A DNA stretch of 64,000 bases. Origin: Desulfosarcina sp. BuS5. GTDB lineage: Bacteria > Desulfobacterota > Desulfobacteria > Desulfobacterales > BuS5. Each line of letters opens with the position of its first letter. Position 1 is the stretch's first letter. A program made the translations under genes and the position numbers. Shown here one piece after another: positions 8,359-17,561 of the stretch. The stretch spans positions 3,656,501 to 3,720,500 of the forward strand of contig NZ_CP087952.1 in NCBI RefSeq assembly GCF_028752835.1. Direction: 5' to 3'. The notes below the pieces were generated by a model, which was not told the origin of the DNA, searched no databases, and saw only the letters and a program-made list of their open reading frames with translations.

Positions 8359-11300
8359 GTTTCAATTCCATTCTGGTCTGATTAAAAGTGTCCTCCACAT
8401 AGGCGTTCCCGAACATTGTTACAATGTTTCAATTCCATTCTGGTCTGATTAAAAGGCCATCAATAACATCAGCATTACATACTACTTTAACGTTTCAATT
8501 CCATTCTGGTCTGATTAAAAGGGTCTCCGCTCCGGACCGAATATTCACTGCTGATAAAGTTTCAATTCCATTCTGGTCTGATTAAAAGGAAGCAGTGAAT
8601 CTTTTGTAAAAACACGATATGCCCGTTTCAATTCCATTCTGGTCTGATTAAAAGCCTGATCCAGGCTTTCAGCGCCACCCATAGCAGATTGTTTCAATTC
8701 CATTCTGGTCTGATTAAAAGTTCTTACTACAGGCTGGGCCGAGTTTGCCGTGCGTCGTTTCAATTCCATTCTGGTCTGATTAAAAGTACGCTGTGTATGA
8801 CGTTCTGCTTTACCTTGCCGGGTTTCAATTCCATTCTGGTCTGATTAAAAGAGCAGTGGACGGCACAAGAAAAATATATCCTTGAAAGTTTCAATTCCAT
8901 TCTGGTCTGATTAAAAGTTAAATTTCTTCGTTTTCCCCTGGGTAACTCCTGGGAGTTTCAATTCCATTCTGGTCTGATTAAAAGCGCAGGTTGCAGGCCG
9001 GTTGATGTCGGCTGATTTGGGTTTCAATTCCATTCTGGTCTGATTAAAAGGCTGTCAACGAGTGTCTGAAGTTCTTCTAAGCCTTTTTGTTTCAATTCCA
9101 TTCTGGTCTGATTAAAAGCCAGACGGCCAGAACGCCACGCTGTACGGGGATAAGTTTCAATTCCATTCTGGTCTGATTAAAAGTACTACACAGAAAACGA
9201 TTTTTGAATGGTTTTCTTTGTTTCAATTCCATTCTGGTCTGATTAAAAGTTCACGTCGAATGCGCAGCTTATGCGGGATGAATGGTTTCAATTCCATTCT
9301 GGTCTGATTAAAAGTCACCTTTCTGGGTAGTAACGAAAGAAAATAGAGAATGTTTCAATTCCATTCTGGTCTGATTAAAAGCGTTTTCCTTAATTGCGAA
9401 TTGTTTTTTCCGTTCCTCGTTTCAATTCCATTCTGGTCTGATTAAAAGGAGCTACGAAAGATTCTATGGTTTCAATCCTTTTTCGTTTCAATTCCATTCT
9501 GGTCTGATTAAAAGTTCCTTCAAATCCGACTCTGGTTCAATCTCTTCGCTGTTTCAATTCCATTCTGGTCTGATTAAAAGCAAATCAAAAGCCAAAAAAA
9601 AATCATGTTGGATTTGTTTCAATTCCATTCTGGTCTGATTAAAAGTAAAATCAAAACAGTTGCCGAAAATAAAACCCGCATGTTTCAATTCCATTCTGGT
9701 CTGATTAAAAGAACCATAATCTTTTCTTTATGCACCTTGATATCCGGTTTCAATTCCATTCTGGTCTGATTAAAAGTGTCCCATTCCTCGGATGCTTCAG
9801 CAGATAAAAATTTGTTTCAATTCCATTCTGGTCTGATTAAAAGAGGTATGAAGGCAGAGAATATCAACAGGGTAAGCTTGTTTCAATTCCATTCTGGTCT
9901 GATTAAAAGCCCTCATTAACCCAAGCACCAGTTTCTGTTTTAGATGTTTCAATTCCATTCTGGTCTGATTAAAAGTTTTGCAGCGGTTGCAACCGGAGTA
10001 AACCAAAAAGTGTTTCAATTCCATTCTGGTCTGATTAAAAGAATCTCTAATTCTTTCAATCCTTCAATATGAAAATGTTTCAATTCCATTCTGGTCTGAT
10101 TAAAAGGAATAGACAATGCTTTCAGTTTTTTACTCCTTTTTTGTTTCAATTCCATTCTGGTCTGATTAAAAGCCTTTTTTATCCGGCTTTATGCTCCTGA
10201 AACAACTTTGTTTCAATTCCATTCTGGTCTGATTAAAAGATAGTTGCGTAGAAACAGCACTTATCAGATTTCTAGGTTTCAATTCCATTCTGGTCTGATT
10301 AAAAGTGTAACATCGTATCTATAATCAGCATAATCTTCTGGTTTCAATTCCATTCTGGTCTGATTAAAAGCTTACACGATGACTGCGATTTGAGCTGGCG
10401 CGCGAAAGTTTCAATTCCATTCTGGTCTGATTAAAAGGATCTCGATAAATGCAAAACACTATGCGGTCATCATAAGTTTCAATTCCATTCTGGTCTGATT
10501 AAAAGATTAATTGTTTCATTCGTCCTGAGTTTTCGATTTGCGTTTCAATTCCATTCTGGTCTGATTAAAAGTCCTTGCCGCCGCCGCCGCCGTTCAAAAT
10601 TTGCTTTGTTTCAATTCCATTCTGGTCTGATTAAAAGACCTGCCTTTATACGTTTTATGTTCTATACTGCCAATGTTTCAATTCCATTCTGGTCTGATTA
10701 AAAGGCCTTAAAATTTCTTTTACCAGCATTAATCCCTGTTTTGTTTCAATTCCATTCTGGTCTGATTAAAAGGCTGCTTCTTCTACTGAAACCGGATATG
10801 TTGCCGGGTTTCAATTCCATTCTGGTCTGATTAAAAGCAAAAAAAGAGGGATGGTATAGTAAAAAGGGCTCAAAAGTTTCAATTCCATTCTGGTCTGATT
10901 AAAAGCGCCCAGGCTGTTGCAAATGTTGACCAGGTTTTTATGTTTCAATTCCATTCTGGTCTGATTAAAAGAGATGTGCAAAGCTCATGCGGCCGAAGAC
11001 CGGTTTTGTTTCAATTCCATTCTGGTCTGATTAAAAGACATTTCCTGCGTTTAAATCCGCTGTGTGTTGAGTGGTTTCAATTCCATTCTGGTCTGATTAA
11101 AAGGTCATTTATTCAACCTGTATAGACACAGTTCCGGTTTGTTTCAATTCCATTCTGGTCTGATTAAAAGCAAATCGAATCCGGCCGCCTGAACCTGTTT
11201 CTTCGATAGTTTCAATTCCATTCTGGTCTGATTAAAAGGAATAAAACATTTTGAAGAGGGCAAGGCCGAAATAAGTTTCAATTCCATTCTGGTCTGATTA

Positions 11301-11766
11301 AAAGCTGATATCTTCCTGCAAGGTTGACTTGTTGCGGGGGGTTTCAATTCCATTCTGGTCTGATTAAAAGTTAAATGCAATGAGTCATCCTGGCCAATTA
11401 TATATGCGTTTCAATTCCATTCTGGTCTGATTAAAAGTTATTTCACCTGTGATGTTTATCGCTGGATTTTAGAGTTTCAATTCCATTCTGGTCTGATTAA
11501 AAGACACACAGCACCCCCTCATAGCATCATTAAGTTTTGAGGGTTTCAATTCCATTCTGGTCTGATTAAAAGGCCGGCAGCCACAAAGACTTTGCCCCGC
11601 CGGCCGTTGGTTTCAATTCCATTCTGGTCTGATTAAAAGCGGCCTAATGGAACTTAACATGGAGGGCTTCCATAGAAGTTTCAATTCCATTCTGGTCTGA
11701 TTAAAAGTGTTCAGGATTGTCAGATCTTCACAGTTTGTTTCAATTCCATTCTGGTCTGATTAAAAG
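8359..11766 (-). CRISPR. CRISPR array, 52 repeats of 30 bp and 51 spacers
   Basis: The plus-strand repeat begins GTTTCAATTC, continues CATTCTGGTC and ends TGATTAAAAG. I located all 52 copies by eye and saw no substitutions, even at the ends. Spacers are 35-39 nt except the one next to cas2 (11708-11736), which is only 29 nt. The reverse complement ends in ATTGAAAC, the usual 3' end and crRNA 5' handle of type I-A/I-B repeats, so I read the array as transcribed on the minus strand from the cas2 side. This matches the direction of all cas genes. Translated frames through the array giving repeated FNQTRMELK peptides are artefacts. Confidence 0.97.
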
Positions 11767-11902
11767 CCGCCCAATAAATAATATAAAATTAATAAGTTAT
11801 AATAATAAAATAAATGATTTTTTCCGTCAACCTCCAATGATGTAAAAACATAGGGAGATTGACGGATTTTTTGTTTTTTGTGATTTATCGAAGAGCATCT
11901 GT
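11767..11902 (-). promoter_or_regulatory. Probable CRISPR leader
   Basis: This is the only non-coding gap between cas2 and the array. The 50 bases next to the first repeat are almost pure A/T with TATTATTATAA-like boxes, as leaders usually are. In the outer half is a hairpin with 12-base arms (CCGTCAACCTCC at 11824 and GGAGATTGACGG at 11854, one G-T pair). It is followed on the plus strand by ATTTTTTG, so as a terminator it would act on plus-strand, not array-direction, transcription. Leader direction is inferred from repeat polarity and cas2 position. Confidence 0.65.
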
Positions 11903-12184
11903 TTATAAAAAATTATCAGTATCATCTTTTTCAACGCCGCAAATATCTTTATCCATCCACTTGATATCACGGCTTTTGAAGAAAATAACCGAATCTATAG
12001 CGTTGTCAATAAGATTGTTAACTTTTAATTTCATTTCTTCAAATTTGGCTTTGGTAATTTCCCCTTCAAAGACTGAATTCTGAATCCAAATAAGATATTT
12101 TTTCATTAATTTAAAAATATGCCTAAGCCTTTTCCGGCCAGCCTTTGTTTCCGTATTTATGTCATACATTGCAATTACATACAT
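11903..12184 (-). CDS. cas2: Cas2, adaptation complex subunit
   Basis: The 93-residue protein starts MYVIAMYDI, the ferredoxin-fold first strand of Cas2 with its conserved Asp, and keeps the RLRHIFKLMKKY helix and the WIQNSVFEGEIT strand. I prefer this ATG, with GGTGG about five bases upstream, over a GTG four codons earlier that would overlap cas1. Cas2 forms the Cas1-Cas2 integrase that inserts spacers at the leader end; its own catalysis is not needed for that. It is full length and lies next to the leader, as usual. Confidence 0.92.
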   Translation of the reverse strand: MYVIAMYDINTETKAGRKRLRHIFKLMKKYLIWIQNSVFEGEITKAKFEEMKLKVNNLIDNAIDSVIFFKSRDIKWMDKDICGVEKDDTDNFL

Positions 12185-12186
12185 GT

Positions 12187-13176
12187 TTACCACCACATCT
12201 TAAATCCTGAGTATTTTTCTTCACCAAGAATATGTTTAACGATTTTATAACACTCAAGCCTGATAAGTCTTTTATAAGAAACATGCCGATTGAGCTTTTT
12301 ATGTTTAACAGTTGTTTTCAGCCTTTCATCATATTTTCTTAAAAATTTCATCCTGCCTTTGTCTTTCAAATAGCAGTAATTAAGGTCTTTTTCCGTATCT
12401 TTTTCAGTTAACTCATTTTTATTGATCATCGTGAAGATCATTCTATCAATAAGGATGGGTTTGAAAATTTCAGATATATCCAGGGCAAGGGAATAACGCC
12501 TGTATCCCGGCTCATGGAGAAAACTGACGGTAGGATCAAGCTGGGTTCGATAAAGTTCAGATAAAATTGATGTGTAAACAAGTGAATTGCCAAAGGAAAT
12601 CAGCGAATTGATAAAATTATCAGGAGGTCTTTTTACACGGTTTTGAAATTCGATTTTATTTTGAACAATTTCATTAAAGGCGGAATAATACAAATCCCTG
12701 ATATTTCCTTCGATACCCATTAAATATGGGATAGAATCTGCTGCTTTTAATGATTTTTTCAATACTTTTATTTTTAGAATTTTTTCACCGACATCCCTTC
12801 CCCTGTTATTGTAATATGTCAGGTTTGTAAGAATATTTGAAGCTGCTGCATTTAAAAATTCATAAGCCAAAAGCATTCTTTTTTTCTTATCAAGGTAATG
12901 CTTGGCCTGGCTTATTGTGACATGCCCCGAAAGATACTGTTCCCTTGGGAAAAAGGAACCGGAGTAAAATCCGTAATAATTAAATATGTGAACAGGAATT
13001 TTCTGCTGCCCCAGAAAATTCAGCAGCTTTGTATTAAGCGTGTGTTCACTAAAAAGAAAAATATCAGAAACAGCTTCAACAGGACGGAATTTTTTTTTAC
13101 CTTCAATATCAAACATCAGGGTGTTGTCTTTTCTTTTAATGGTACAGTTTGAAAAAAGATATAAAGATTGTTTCAT
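12187..13176 (-). CDS. cas1: Cas1 integrase
   Basis: The 329-residue protein has the Cas1 two-domain layout. Metal ligands are visible: Glu156 in GIEGNIRDLYY, His221 in FLHEPGYRRYS, and Asp233/Glu236 in LALDISEIFKP. It opens with QSLYLFSNCTIKRKDNTL, typical of type I-B Cas1. Length is normal and there is no disruption. It lies 8 bases after cas4 and is coupled to cas2, forming an intact adaptation cassette although the upstream interference genes are broken. The product integrates prespacers into the array. Confidence 0.95.
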   Translation of the reverse strand: MKQSLYLFSNCTIKRKDNTLMFDIEGKKKFRPVEAVSDIFLFSEHTLNTKLLNFLGQQKIPVHIFNYYGFYSGSFFPREQYLSGHVTISQAKHYLDKKKRMLLAYEFLNAAASNILTNLTYYNNRGRDVGEKILKIKVLKKSLKAADSIPYLMGIEGNIRDLYYSAFNEIVQNKIEFQNRVKRPPDNFINSLISFGNSLVYTSILSELYRTQLDPTVSFLHEPGYRRYSLALDISEIFKPILIDRMIFTMINKNELTEKDTEKDLNYCYLKDKGRMKFLRKYDERLKTTVKHKKLNRHVSYKRLIRLECYKIVKHILGEEKYSGFKMWW

Positions 13177-13184
13177 CTCATCCT

Positions 13185-13679
13185 TTATGCAAAGCAGAAT
13201 TCATGATATGCACATTTTTTGCATATAGTTTTTTTAATTACAGCGGGCGGTTTTGGTTTATCAAGAATTTCCCGGATATTTGAAAAAATCTTTTCAAATT
13301 CTTTTTCATCCTCAGGCGTCAATAATACGGTTTCCCTTTTCTTCAGTTTTGGGTAATCAATTTCACCTGTGACATTTTCAACCCCCATTCTCTTTAAGGT
13401 AAGGATATAATATTTCACCTGGTGGATATGAGCCTTTTCAATCTTGTTTGATTTTTTAACTTCATGGATTACGCCCTTATTATCAATAAAATCAATTTTA
13501 ATTTTGCCGATTTCAATCTGTTTTTTATTCCGTTTATAGGTGTTTTCATCAATAAGCCGCCCCAATTGCACATATTCGTTTTTATCCTCAAACCTTATAT
13601 CTTTGGTAAACAGCCAGAGTTTGCGATGACATACAAAATAGTAGTTTATCTGGGTTCCGGTGAAATTCAGGTTTTGCAT
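13185..13679 (-). CDS. cas4: Cas4 exonuclease (PAM-selecting prespacer processing)
   Basis: The 164-residue protein carries the four cysteines of the Cas4 iron-sulfur cluster: Cys17 in FVCHRKLW and Cys153, Cys156 and Cys162 in CKKCAYHEFC. The PD-(D/E)XK nuclease core is present as IDFID (Asp63), HEVKKS (Glu73, Lys75) and QVKYY (Gln87, Tyr90). In type I-B systems Cas4 trims prespacers and fixes PAM orientation together with Cas1. It is intact and first in the cas4-cas1-cas2 run, separated from the rest of the cas genes by about 4 kb of inserted material. Confidence 0.93.
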   Translation of the reverse strand: MQNLNFTGTQINYYFVCHRKLWLFTKDIRFEDKNEYVQLGRLIDENTYKRNKKQIEIGKIKIDFIDNKGVIHEVKKSNKIEKAHIHQVKYYILTLKRMGVENVTGEIDYPKLKKRETVLLTPEDEKEFEKIFSNIREILDKPKPPAVIKKTICKKCAYHEFCFA

Positions 13680-13939
13680 AAACTAATGTCCATAAATATT
13701 TTGTAACCGTTCACGGTTTACAGTTATCGGTTCACTGTTGAACCGCAATAGCGAGCGCATTCCCCGTAGCTTGCTGCAAGGAATCCTGCAAGGGTTCCCA
13801 CGCAGGAGCATGGGAACCAGGCAAAAATGCGCTTTTTCCTAACAGTCTTCAGCCCATCTACCTGAGTGTTTACCTTGATTTCTTTATATTTAAACCTATC
13901 TGCGTTCATCTGTGTAAATCTGTGGCTGAATAGTTACTT
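13680..13939. other. Gene-free gap upstream of cas4 with repeat-like sequence
   Basis: No gene. It begins with an AACCGTTCACGGTTTACAG motif that recurs in variant form near 3019 and 35250. It also contains a hairpin around GGTTCCCACGC and GCATGGGAACC near 13794-13819, and a CTGCGTTCATCTGTGTAAAT stretch. It marks the junction between the adaptation cassette and inserted DNA. Confidence 0.45.
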
Positions 13940-15163
13940 TTAAGCATATAAAGTAACTCTTAATGCTTCGCCCCTTAGCTCAAAGTCCGGCTCTTTGCCA
14001 TTATGCTCAATCATGCCACGGATGATTTTGCGTGATACACCCCTTCCACTGCCTTCGATAAAATTCATATCGCGCAGATAATCTACAATGGTTTGATTGC
14101 GGTGATAGCGGGCGCCGCTTTTCATCTGTTGTATTGTGATAGTGTTTGGAAGATTACCCGGACTATCGATTTCCAACCGATCAGGATAGAGCCAAAGGCC
14201 GATATTTGTCCCGCCGATGGTATAATCTCTGTGGGCAACGGCATTAACAACGGCTTCACGCAAAACATCAGGAGGATAAGCATATTCAGTCACACGTCTT
14301 GTACCTTCAATTTTTTCTTTTGACCTTACCCTTAAAACGAAATTTACAGCTTGGTCAATTATGCCTTCTTCAGCAATAACTCCCGCGTTTTCACGCAACG
14401 AAATCAGGGGGCCGTTGATCTCTTTGCGAAAACGACCCGCTACATCAGCATCAGGAGCGTCATATTCTACAGCGGTAATACCGCTTTGAGGAATTAATCT
14501 TTTAACTCTATTCTTTTTGCCAAATAAAACAAGCCCTGCCAGAGTACAATTAACAGCGCCAAGTTCTTCAGAAAGTATCTGATTGTCAATCAAAATCCGA
14601 AGCCATTTTGGCGTATCATCATAACCGATATCTCTGACCCGCCTGAAATACTCAACAAGCATCGTTTCATTCAAATCTTCCGGTTTTGATCTTGGCACAG
14701 GCGTCACCTCAAAATGAATCATTCCGGAGCTTTGAAATAAACGTCTTAGTTCTTCTCTATCTGTTTCCCGGCAACTGGTTACATCGCGAATATAGTAACG
14801 TTCCTTTGCATCCTTGCCCTTGCGTTTGGAATACGGCCTGGCAACACCAATCGGCGCAGTAATCACTGCAACCCGCAAATTTTCTTCTACAGGCACCTCC
14901 TCATAATCAACAATAATATTCGGATGCACCCAGCCCTGAACAGCGTCAGATATCCATTTGCCATATTCTGAAAACCTGCCTTTCAGTCCTGTTATTGTAC
15001 CGTCATCGTCTACGCCGAGCAGAATTTTCCCGCCCTTTGAGTTTGCAAAACAGACAACATACTCTCCAATTGTTTCCGCTTTAATATCCGGTGTATCTGC
15101 TTTAAATTCCACAAAGCTGGATTCGCCTTTGTTAATAAGTTTTAAAAGTTCTATTTTGTCCAT
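13940..15163 (-). CDS. AlbA_2 (Schlafen-like) ATP-binding/regulator-like protein
   Basis: From ATG at 15163 (a 19-codon longer frame exists) the protein is 407 residues. The N-terminal part has the AlbA_2/divergent AAA-4 pattern: SSFVEFKAD, YVVCFANSKGGKILLGVDDDG, then HPNIIVDYEEVPV. The C-terminal half has YPPDVLREAVVNAVAHRDY and DRLEIDSPGNLPN, an HATPase-like segment seen in these so-called transcriptional regulators. Members occur in defence islands and mobile regions, but biochemical roles are mostly unknown. It lies between cas4 and the toxin-antitoxin pair in the same direction. It may be a passenger rather than a CRISPR component. Confidence 0.75.
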   Translation of the reverse strand: MDKIELLKLINKGESSFVEFKADTPDIKAETIGEYVVCFANSKGGKILLGVDDDGTITGLKGRFSEYGKWISDAVQGWVHPNIIVDYEEVPVEENLRVAVITAPIGVARPYSKRKGKDAKERYYIRDVTSCRETDREELRRLFQSSGMIHFEVTPVPRSKPEDLNETMLVEYFRRVRDIGYDDTPKWLRILIDNQILSEELGAVNCTLAGLVLFGKKNRVKRLIPQSGITAVEYDAPDADVAGRFRKEINGPLISLRENAGVIAEEGIIDQAVNFVLRVRSKEKIEGTRRVTEYAYPPDVLREAVVNAVAHRDYTIGGTNIGLWLYPDRLEIDSPGNLPNTITIQQMKSGARYHRNQTIVDYLRDMNFIEGSGRGVSRKIIRGMIEHNGKEPDFELRGEALRVTLYA

Positions 15164-15363
15164 ATTGGTTATTTTCCACCTTCCTTCATAGTGAACCCTG
15201 GCGTAAAATAAAAGAAACAAAAGGGATGTTACAACTTATTGATTACAATTTGGACATAGATACTGAATCTGTCAAAAATCTTCCTCCACATATATCAAAT
15301 AACGTCATATTGACAATACCTTCGCCAAATTGAAAATCTGGCTTTGAACTACGATTTTATGCA

Positions 15364-15405
15364 CCATATATTGTGTCTTAGTAGTGAGTGTGTCACAATA
15401 TATGG
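15364..15405. repeat. 12-bp palindrome upstream of the AlbA_2 gene
   Basis: CCATATATTGTG and its exact complement CACAATATATGG are separated by 18 bases. It lies about 200 bases upstream of the AlbA_2 gene and could be an operator pair. The remainder of 15164-15483 shows no gene. Confidence 0.5.
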
Positions 15406-15483
15406 ATAGCAACTCAAACAAAAATAAAAATGGCGAAGATATTGATTGAGCGTCGTGAAATGCCGGCTAATTTTGGGTAAAAT

Positions 15484-16790
15484 CAGTAGTGTCCGGTTAA
15501 GTTTTTGCGTATAGCATTTGCTCTTTGATAAACAGATTATCAGACCATACGTGTTTTTCGTCAGTACGCAATTCGTTCTGGATGGTATTTCTAAGCTGAC
15601 TAATCCTCTTTATTGATACAGGTTCATTAAACTGTTCATGGCAGTATATGGTCATAAGCAGGTAGGTTATTAACCCCGCAAGAATTTGAACCACCAGGCC
15701 ATATCTACTGTGAGCAATCAAGTGGTACACCTTTAAATGTTTCTTCCACCATTTGAAAAAAGTTTCGATATCCCATCTAAGCTTATAAACGGTTTCAACC
15801 TGCTCGGCTGTAAGATCATAACGATCAGTTGCCACAAAATATTTGACACCGGCAATTTTATAACCAACCAGTCGAACCGGCTTTCTGGTCTGGTTTACCC
15901 CAGGAGTGCCAAGAAGAACCACAGCATCATAAAAAATATAGCTGTCGGGATCAACAGGCTGCTCTTTGATAATAGTTCTTGTTGTCTTCGCTTTGATGCG
16001 GCAAACAAAATGTTTTTTTTCATCCTGAAGAAGATCAAAATCCTTATGTGATTGATACCCCCGATCCATGATTCCTGTCTGGCCTTTTGTAAGGATAGAC
16101 CTGACAAAGGGGCGTTCAGCGCCATTCCCATTTGTCAGATGAATTTTTATAGGAATCTTGCGATTGACATCAAAGCCGAAATGGCCTTTTGCTTTTTTAG
16201 CGCCTTTTCTGTAATCAGCCCAGTAGATGGACAGAACTGCATCAATTAAAGATCCATCAATAGAAACGAGTTCACCGAGATCTGAATAATTTAATGGTAA
16301 AGCATTTTGTGCCTGGCTGCAAAGAGCTTGAAAAACATATTCAAGCTGTTCAAGTCCTCGAGAATTGATAATTTCGGAGAAACTGCTACGACTGATCCCT
16401 CCATCTGGAGCGACACATTCTTTGGCAAAATCGTCCTCTTTAAGGTGTTGAATAAGATCACGAGCTGATTCATGTTCTTGTAGATGGAAAAATATCAGTG
16501 CGTGAAGCTGATCTTCAAAAGTCATTTTCAATGGCCTGTGCCCCCGGGATTTAAGCTGTGGCGTGTCAGGAAAAATCTTTTGCAAAGGTTTGAGAAATTG
16601 AGTATGAGATTGAGGATTAAAATTCTTTTTTGGGATATTGAATACGTCCATTTTTGCCTTAACTCCTTGTTATAATTATATCTTATAACAAGGCGACAAA
16701 AATTTTTATTTGTTTTGTCAAGTAAGAAATGAACATTTTTATAATTTTTTTATCCCATATAACATGCAAAAACCTAACCGGACACTACTG
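15484..16790 (-). mobile_element. IS4-family element, copy 1 (1,307 bp)
   Basis: The terminal inverted repeats start CAGTAGTGTCCGGTTA. The element is flanked by an exact 9-bp duplication GGGTAAAAT (15475-15483 and 16791-16799), in the size range of IS4-family elements. It lies between the toxin gene and the AlbA_2 gene and interrupts no recognisable gene. Compared with copies 2 and 3 it has several substitutions and a complete CCTTGTTATAA palindrome in its promoter region (16665-16693), so it is an older or separately derived copy. Confidence 0.92.
15497..16651 (-). CDS. IS4-family transposase, copy 1
   Basis: The 384-residue protein has the DUF4372-like N-terminus (NPQSHTQFLKPLQKIFP) followed by a DDE core. 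Asp residues lie in VSIDGSLIDA and GIMDRGYQSH, and the YREK signature is in VYKLRWDIETFFKWWKK. It catalyses cut-and-paste transposition of its element. It is intact and differs from the other two copies by a handful of residues (for example DVFNI for DIFNI and HTQF for HARF). Confidence 0.92.
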   Translation of the reverse strand: MDVFNIPKKNFNPQSHTQFLKPLQKIFPDTPQLKSRGHRPLKMTFEDQLHALIFFHLQEHESARDLIQHLKEDDFAKECVAPDGGISRSSFSEIINSRGLEQLEYVFQALCSQAQNALPLNYSDLGELVSIDGSLIDAVLSIYWADYRKGAKKAKGHFGFDVNRKIPIKIHLTNGNGAERPFVRSILTKGQTGIMDRGYQSHKDFDLLQDEKKHFVCRIKAKTTRTIIKEQPVDPDSYIFYDAVVLLGTPGVNQTRKPVRLVGYKIAGVKYFVATDRYDLTAEQVETVYKLRWDIETFFKWWKKHLKVYHLIAHSRYGLVVQILAGLITYLLMTIYCHEQFNEPVSIKRISQLRNTIQNELRTDEKHVWSDNLFIKEQMLYAKT

Positions 16791-16806
16791 GGGTAAAATA
16801 CATTAT

Positions 16807-17106
16807 TCACCATTTTTCTAATGATTTTTTGATCTTAGAAGGATTGCTACGTAAGTCAAGCACTCTCCATACTACCACCACAGATTGATCTTCAAGCTTA
16901 TAATAAATGGCATAAGGAAATCTTTTGGAAAGCATTCGATGATAACCATAAAATTTCGGATGGATACCACCGTACAGTGTTAAAGAGTCAATATCAGAAA
17001 ACAGGGAATCAAAGAAGTATTCTCCTATCCCTTCTCCCTGCTTTGCATAAAATAAACGCCCCTTAATTAGATCATCAAGTGCAGAAGAAAGAAGCTTTAT
17101 TTTCAT
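16807..17106 (-). CDS. RelE/ParE-family toxin
   Basis: The 99-residue protein matches ParE/RelE toxins: an N-terminal LLSSALDDLIKGRLFYAKQGEG helix, then YHRMLSKRFPYAIYYKLED and VVVVWRVLDLRSNPSKI, the conserved beta strands of the fold. Members inhibit gyrase or cleave ribosome-bound mRNA; which applies here cannot be read. Its start overlaps the antitoxin stop by four bases (ATGA), so the pair is co-translated. It is part of the accessory block inserted within the cas locus. Confidence 0.85.
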   Translation of the reverse strand: MKIKLLSSALDDLIKGRLFYAKQGEGIGEYFFDSLFSDIDSLTLYGGIHPKFYGYHRMLSKRFPYAIYYKLEDQSVVVVWRVLDLRSNPSKIKKSLEKW

Positions 17107-17321
17107 TCGAAGCGTTTCCTAAGCTCTTTTTTTACATCCTGCCAGTCCAGAATTTTTTCTTGTCCTGAGCAATATCCATCCTCTGTTTTTTGTAGAGCTT
17201 TTTTGTGCCAATCAGGAGATTTAACTGGTTCATCTTCATTTAAAAGGTCTTCCCAGATGGCTTCCATTACCATCAATTTTTCTTCCCGGGAAAGATGCTT
17301 TATTTCTATTGTGTTTTGCAT
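17103..17321 (-). CDS. Antitoxin of the addiction-module-component family
   Basis: The start MQNTIEIKHLS is chosen over a Met five codons upstream. The sequence LSREEKLMVMEAIWEDLL, then SPDWHKKALQ and DWQDVKKELRKRF is the classic short antitoxin pattern (Unstab_antitox type) paired with RelE/ParE toxins. At 72 residues it is normal length. It should bind and neutralise the overlapping toxin and probably repress its own promoter. Confidence 0.85.
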   Translation of the reverse strand: MQNTIEIKHLSREEKLMVMEAIWEDLLNEDEPVKSPDWHKKALQKTEDGYCSGQEKILDWQDVKKELRKRFE

Positions 17322-17344
17322 ATTATTAAATCCCATAGTGAATA

Positions 17345-17521
17345 TTATTTAAAATTATCATGTTGGATTAACGATATCAAATAGTAGTATTGGCGAACAA
17401 GCAATAAAACGGTTTGATAAAATATCAGAATAAGGAGGAATGTTTTCCCTGTTTTCTTTTTATTTTTTTCATTATCAAGAAAATCAAAGAATTCCCCCTG
17501 CTCTTGATTTATATTTTCCAT
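17345..17521 (-). CDS. Small hypothetical protein, 58 aa, possible membrane segment
   Basis: An ATG-initiated frame encodes an acidic and lysine-rich start (MENINQEQGEFFDFLDNE) followed by a hydrophobic stretch from TFLLILIFYQTVLLLV and a Tyr-rich tail. It ends 24 bases before the antitoxin start and runs in the same direction. A palindrome of 11-bp arms lies 14 bases upstream. I do not recognise the family; it may be a small membrane protein or chance reading frame. Confidence 0.4.
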   Translation of the reverse strand: MENINQEQGEFFDFLDNEKNKKKTGKTFLLILIFYQTVLLLVRQYYYLISLIQHDNFK

Positions 17522-17534
17522 AATAATTGTTACC

Positions 17535-17561
17535 TTTTGTTATAGTTTGCCTATAACAAAA
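17535..17561. promoter_or_regulatory. Operator-like palindrome TTTTGTTATAG / CTATAACAAAA
   Basis: Perfect 11-bp arms flank a five-base spacer, just upstream of the small ORF and the toxin-antitoxin genes. Toxin-antitoxin operons are usually repressed through such palindromes. A related palindrome with CCTTGTTATAA arms occurs in front of the copy 1 transposase. Confidence 0.5.

Noticed and set aside
8359-8388. Leader at the low-coordinate end of the array
   Set aside because: Repeat polarity (ATTGAAAC at the 3' end on the minus strand), cas gene direction and the AT-rich tract beside cas2 all favour the opposite end, although no repeat degeneration proves it.
9581-9615. Spacer sharing ATCATGTTGGATT with the region near 17358 as a self-target
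   Set aside because: A 13-base match in AT-rich DNA is expected by chance and does not cover the spacer. A full search of all spacers is needed.
8545-11380. Short frames encoding tandem FNQTRMELK or FQFHSGLIKR peptides
   Set aside because: They are translations of the CRISPR repeats and spacers in frame by chance, not genes.
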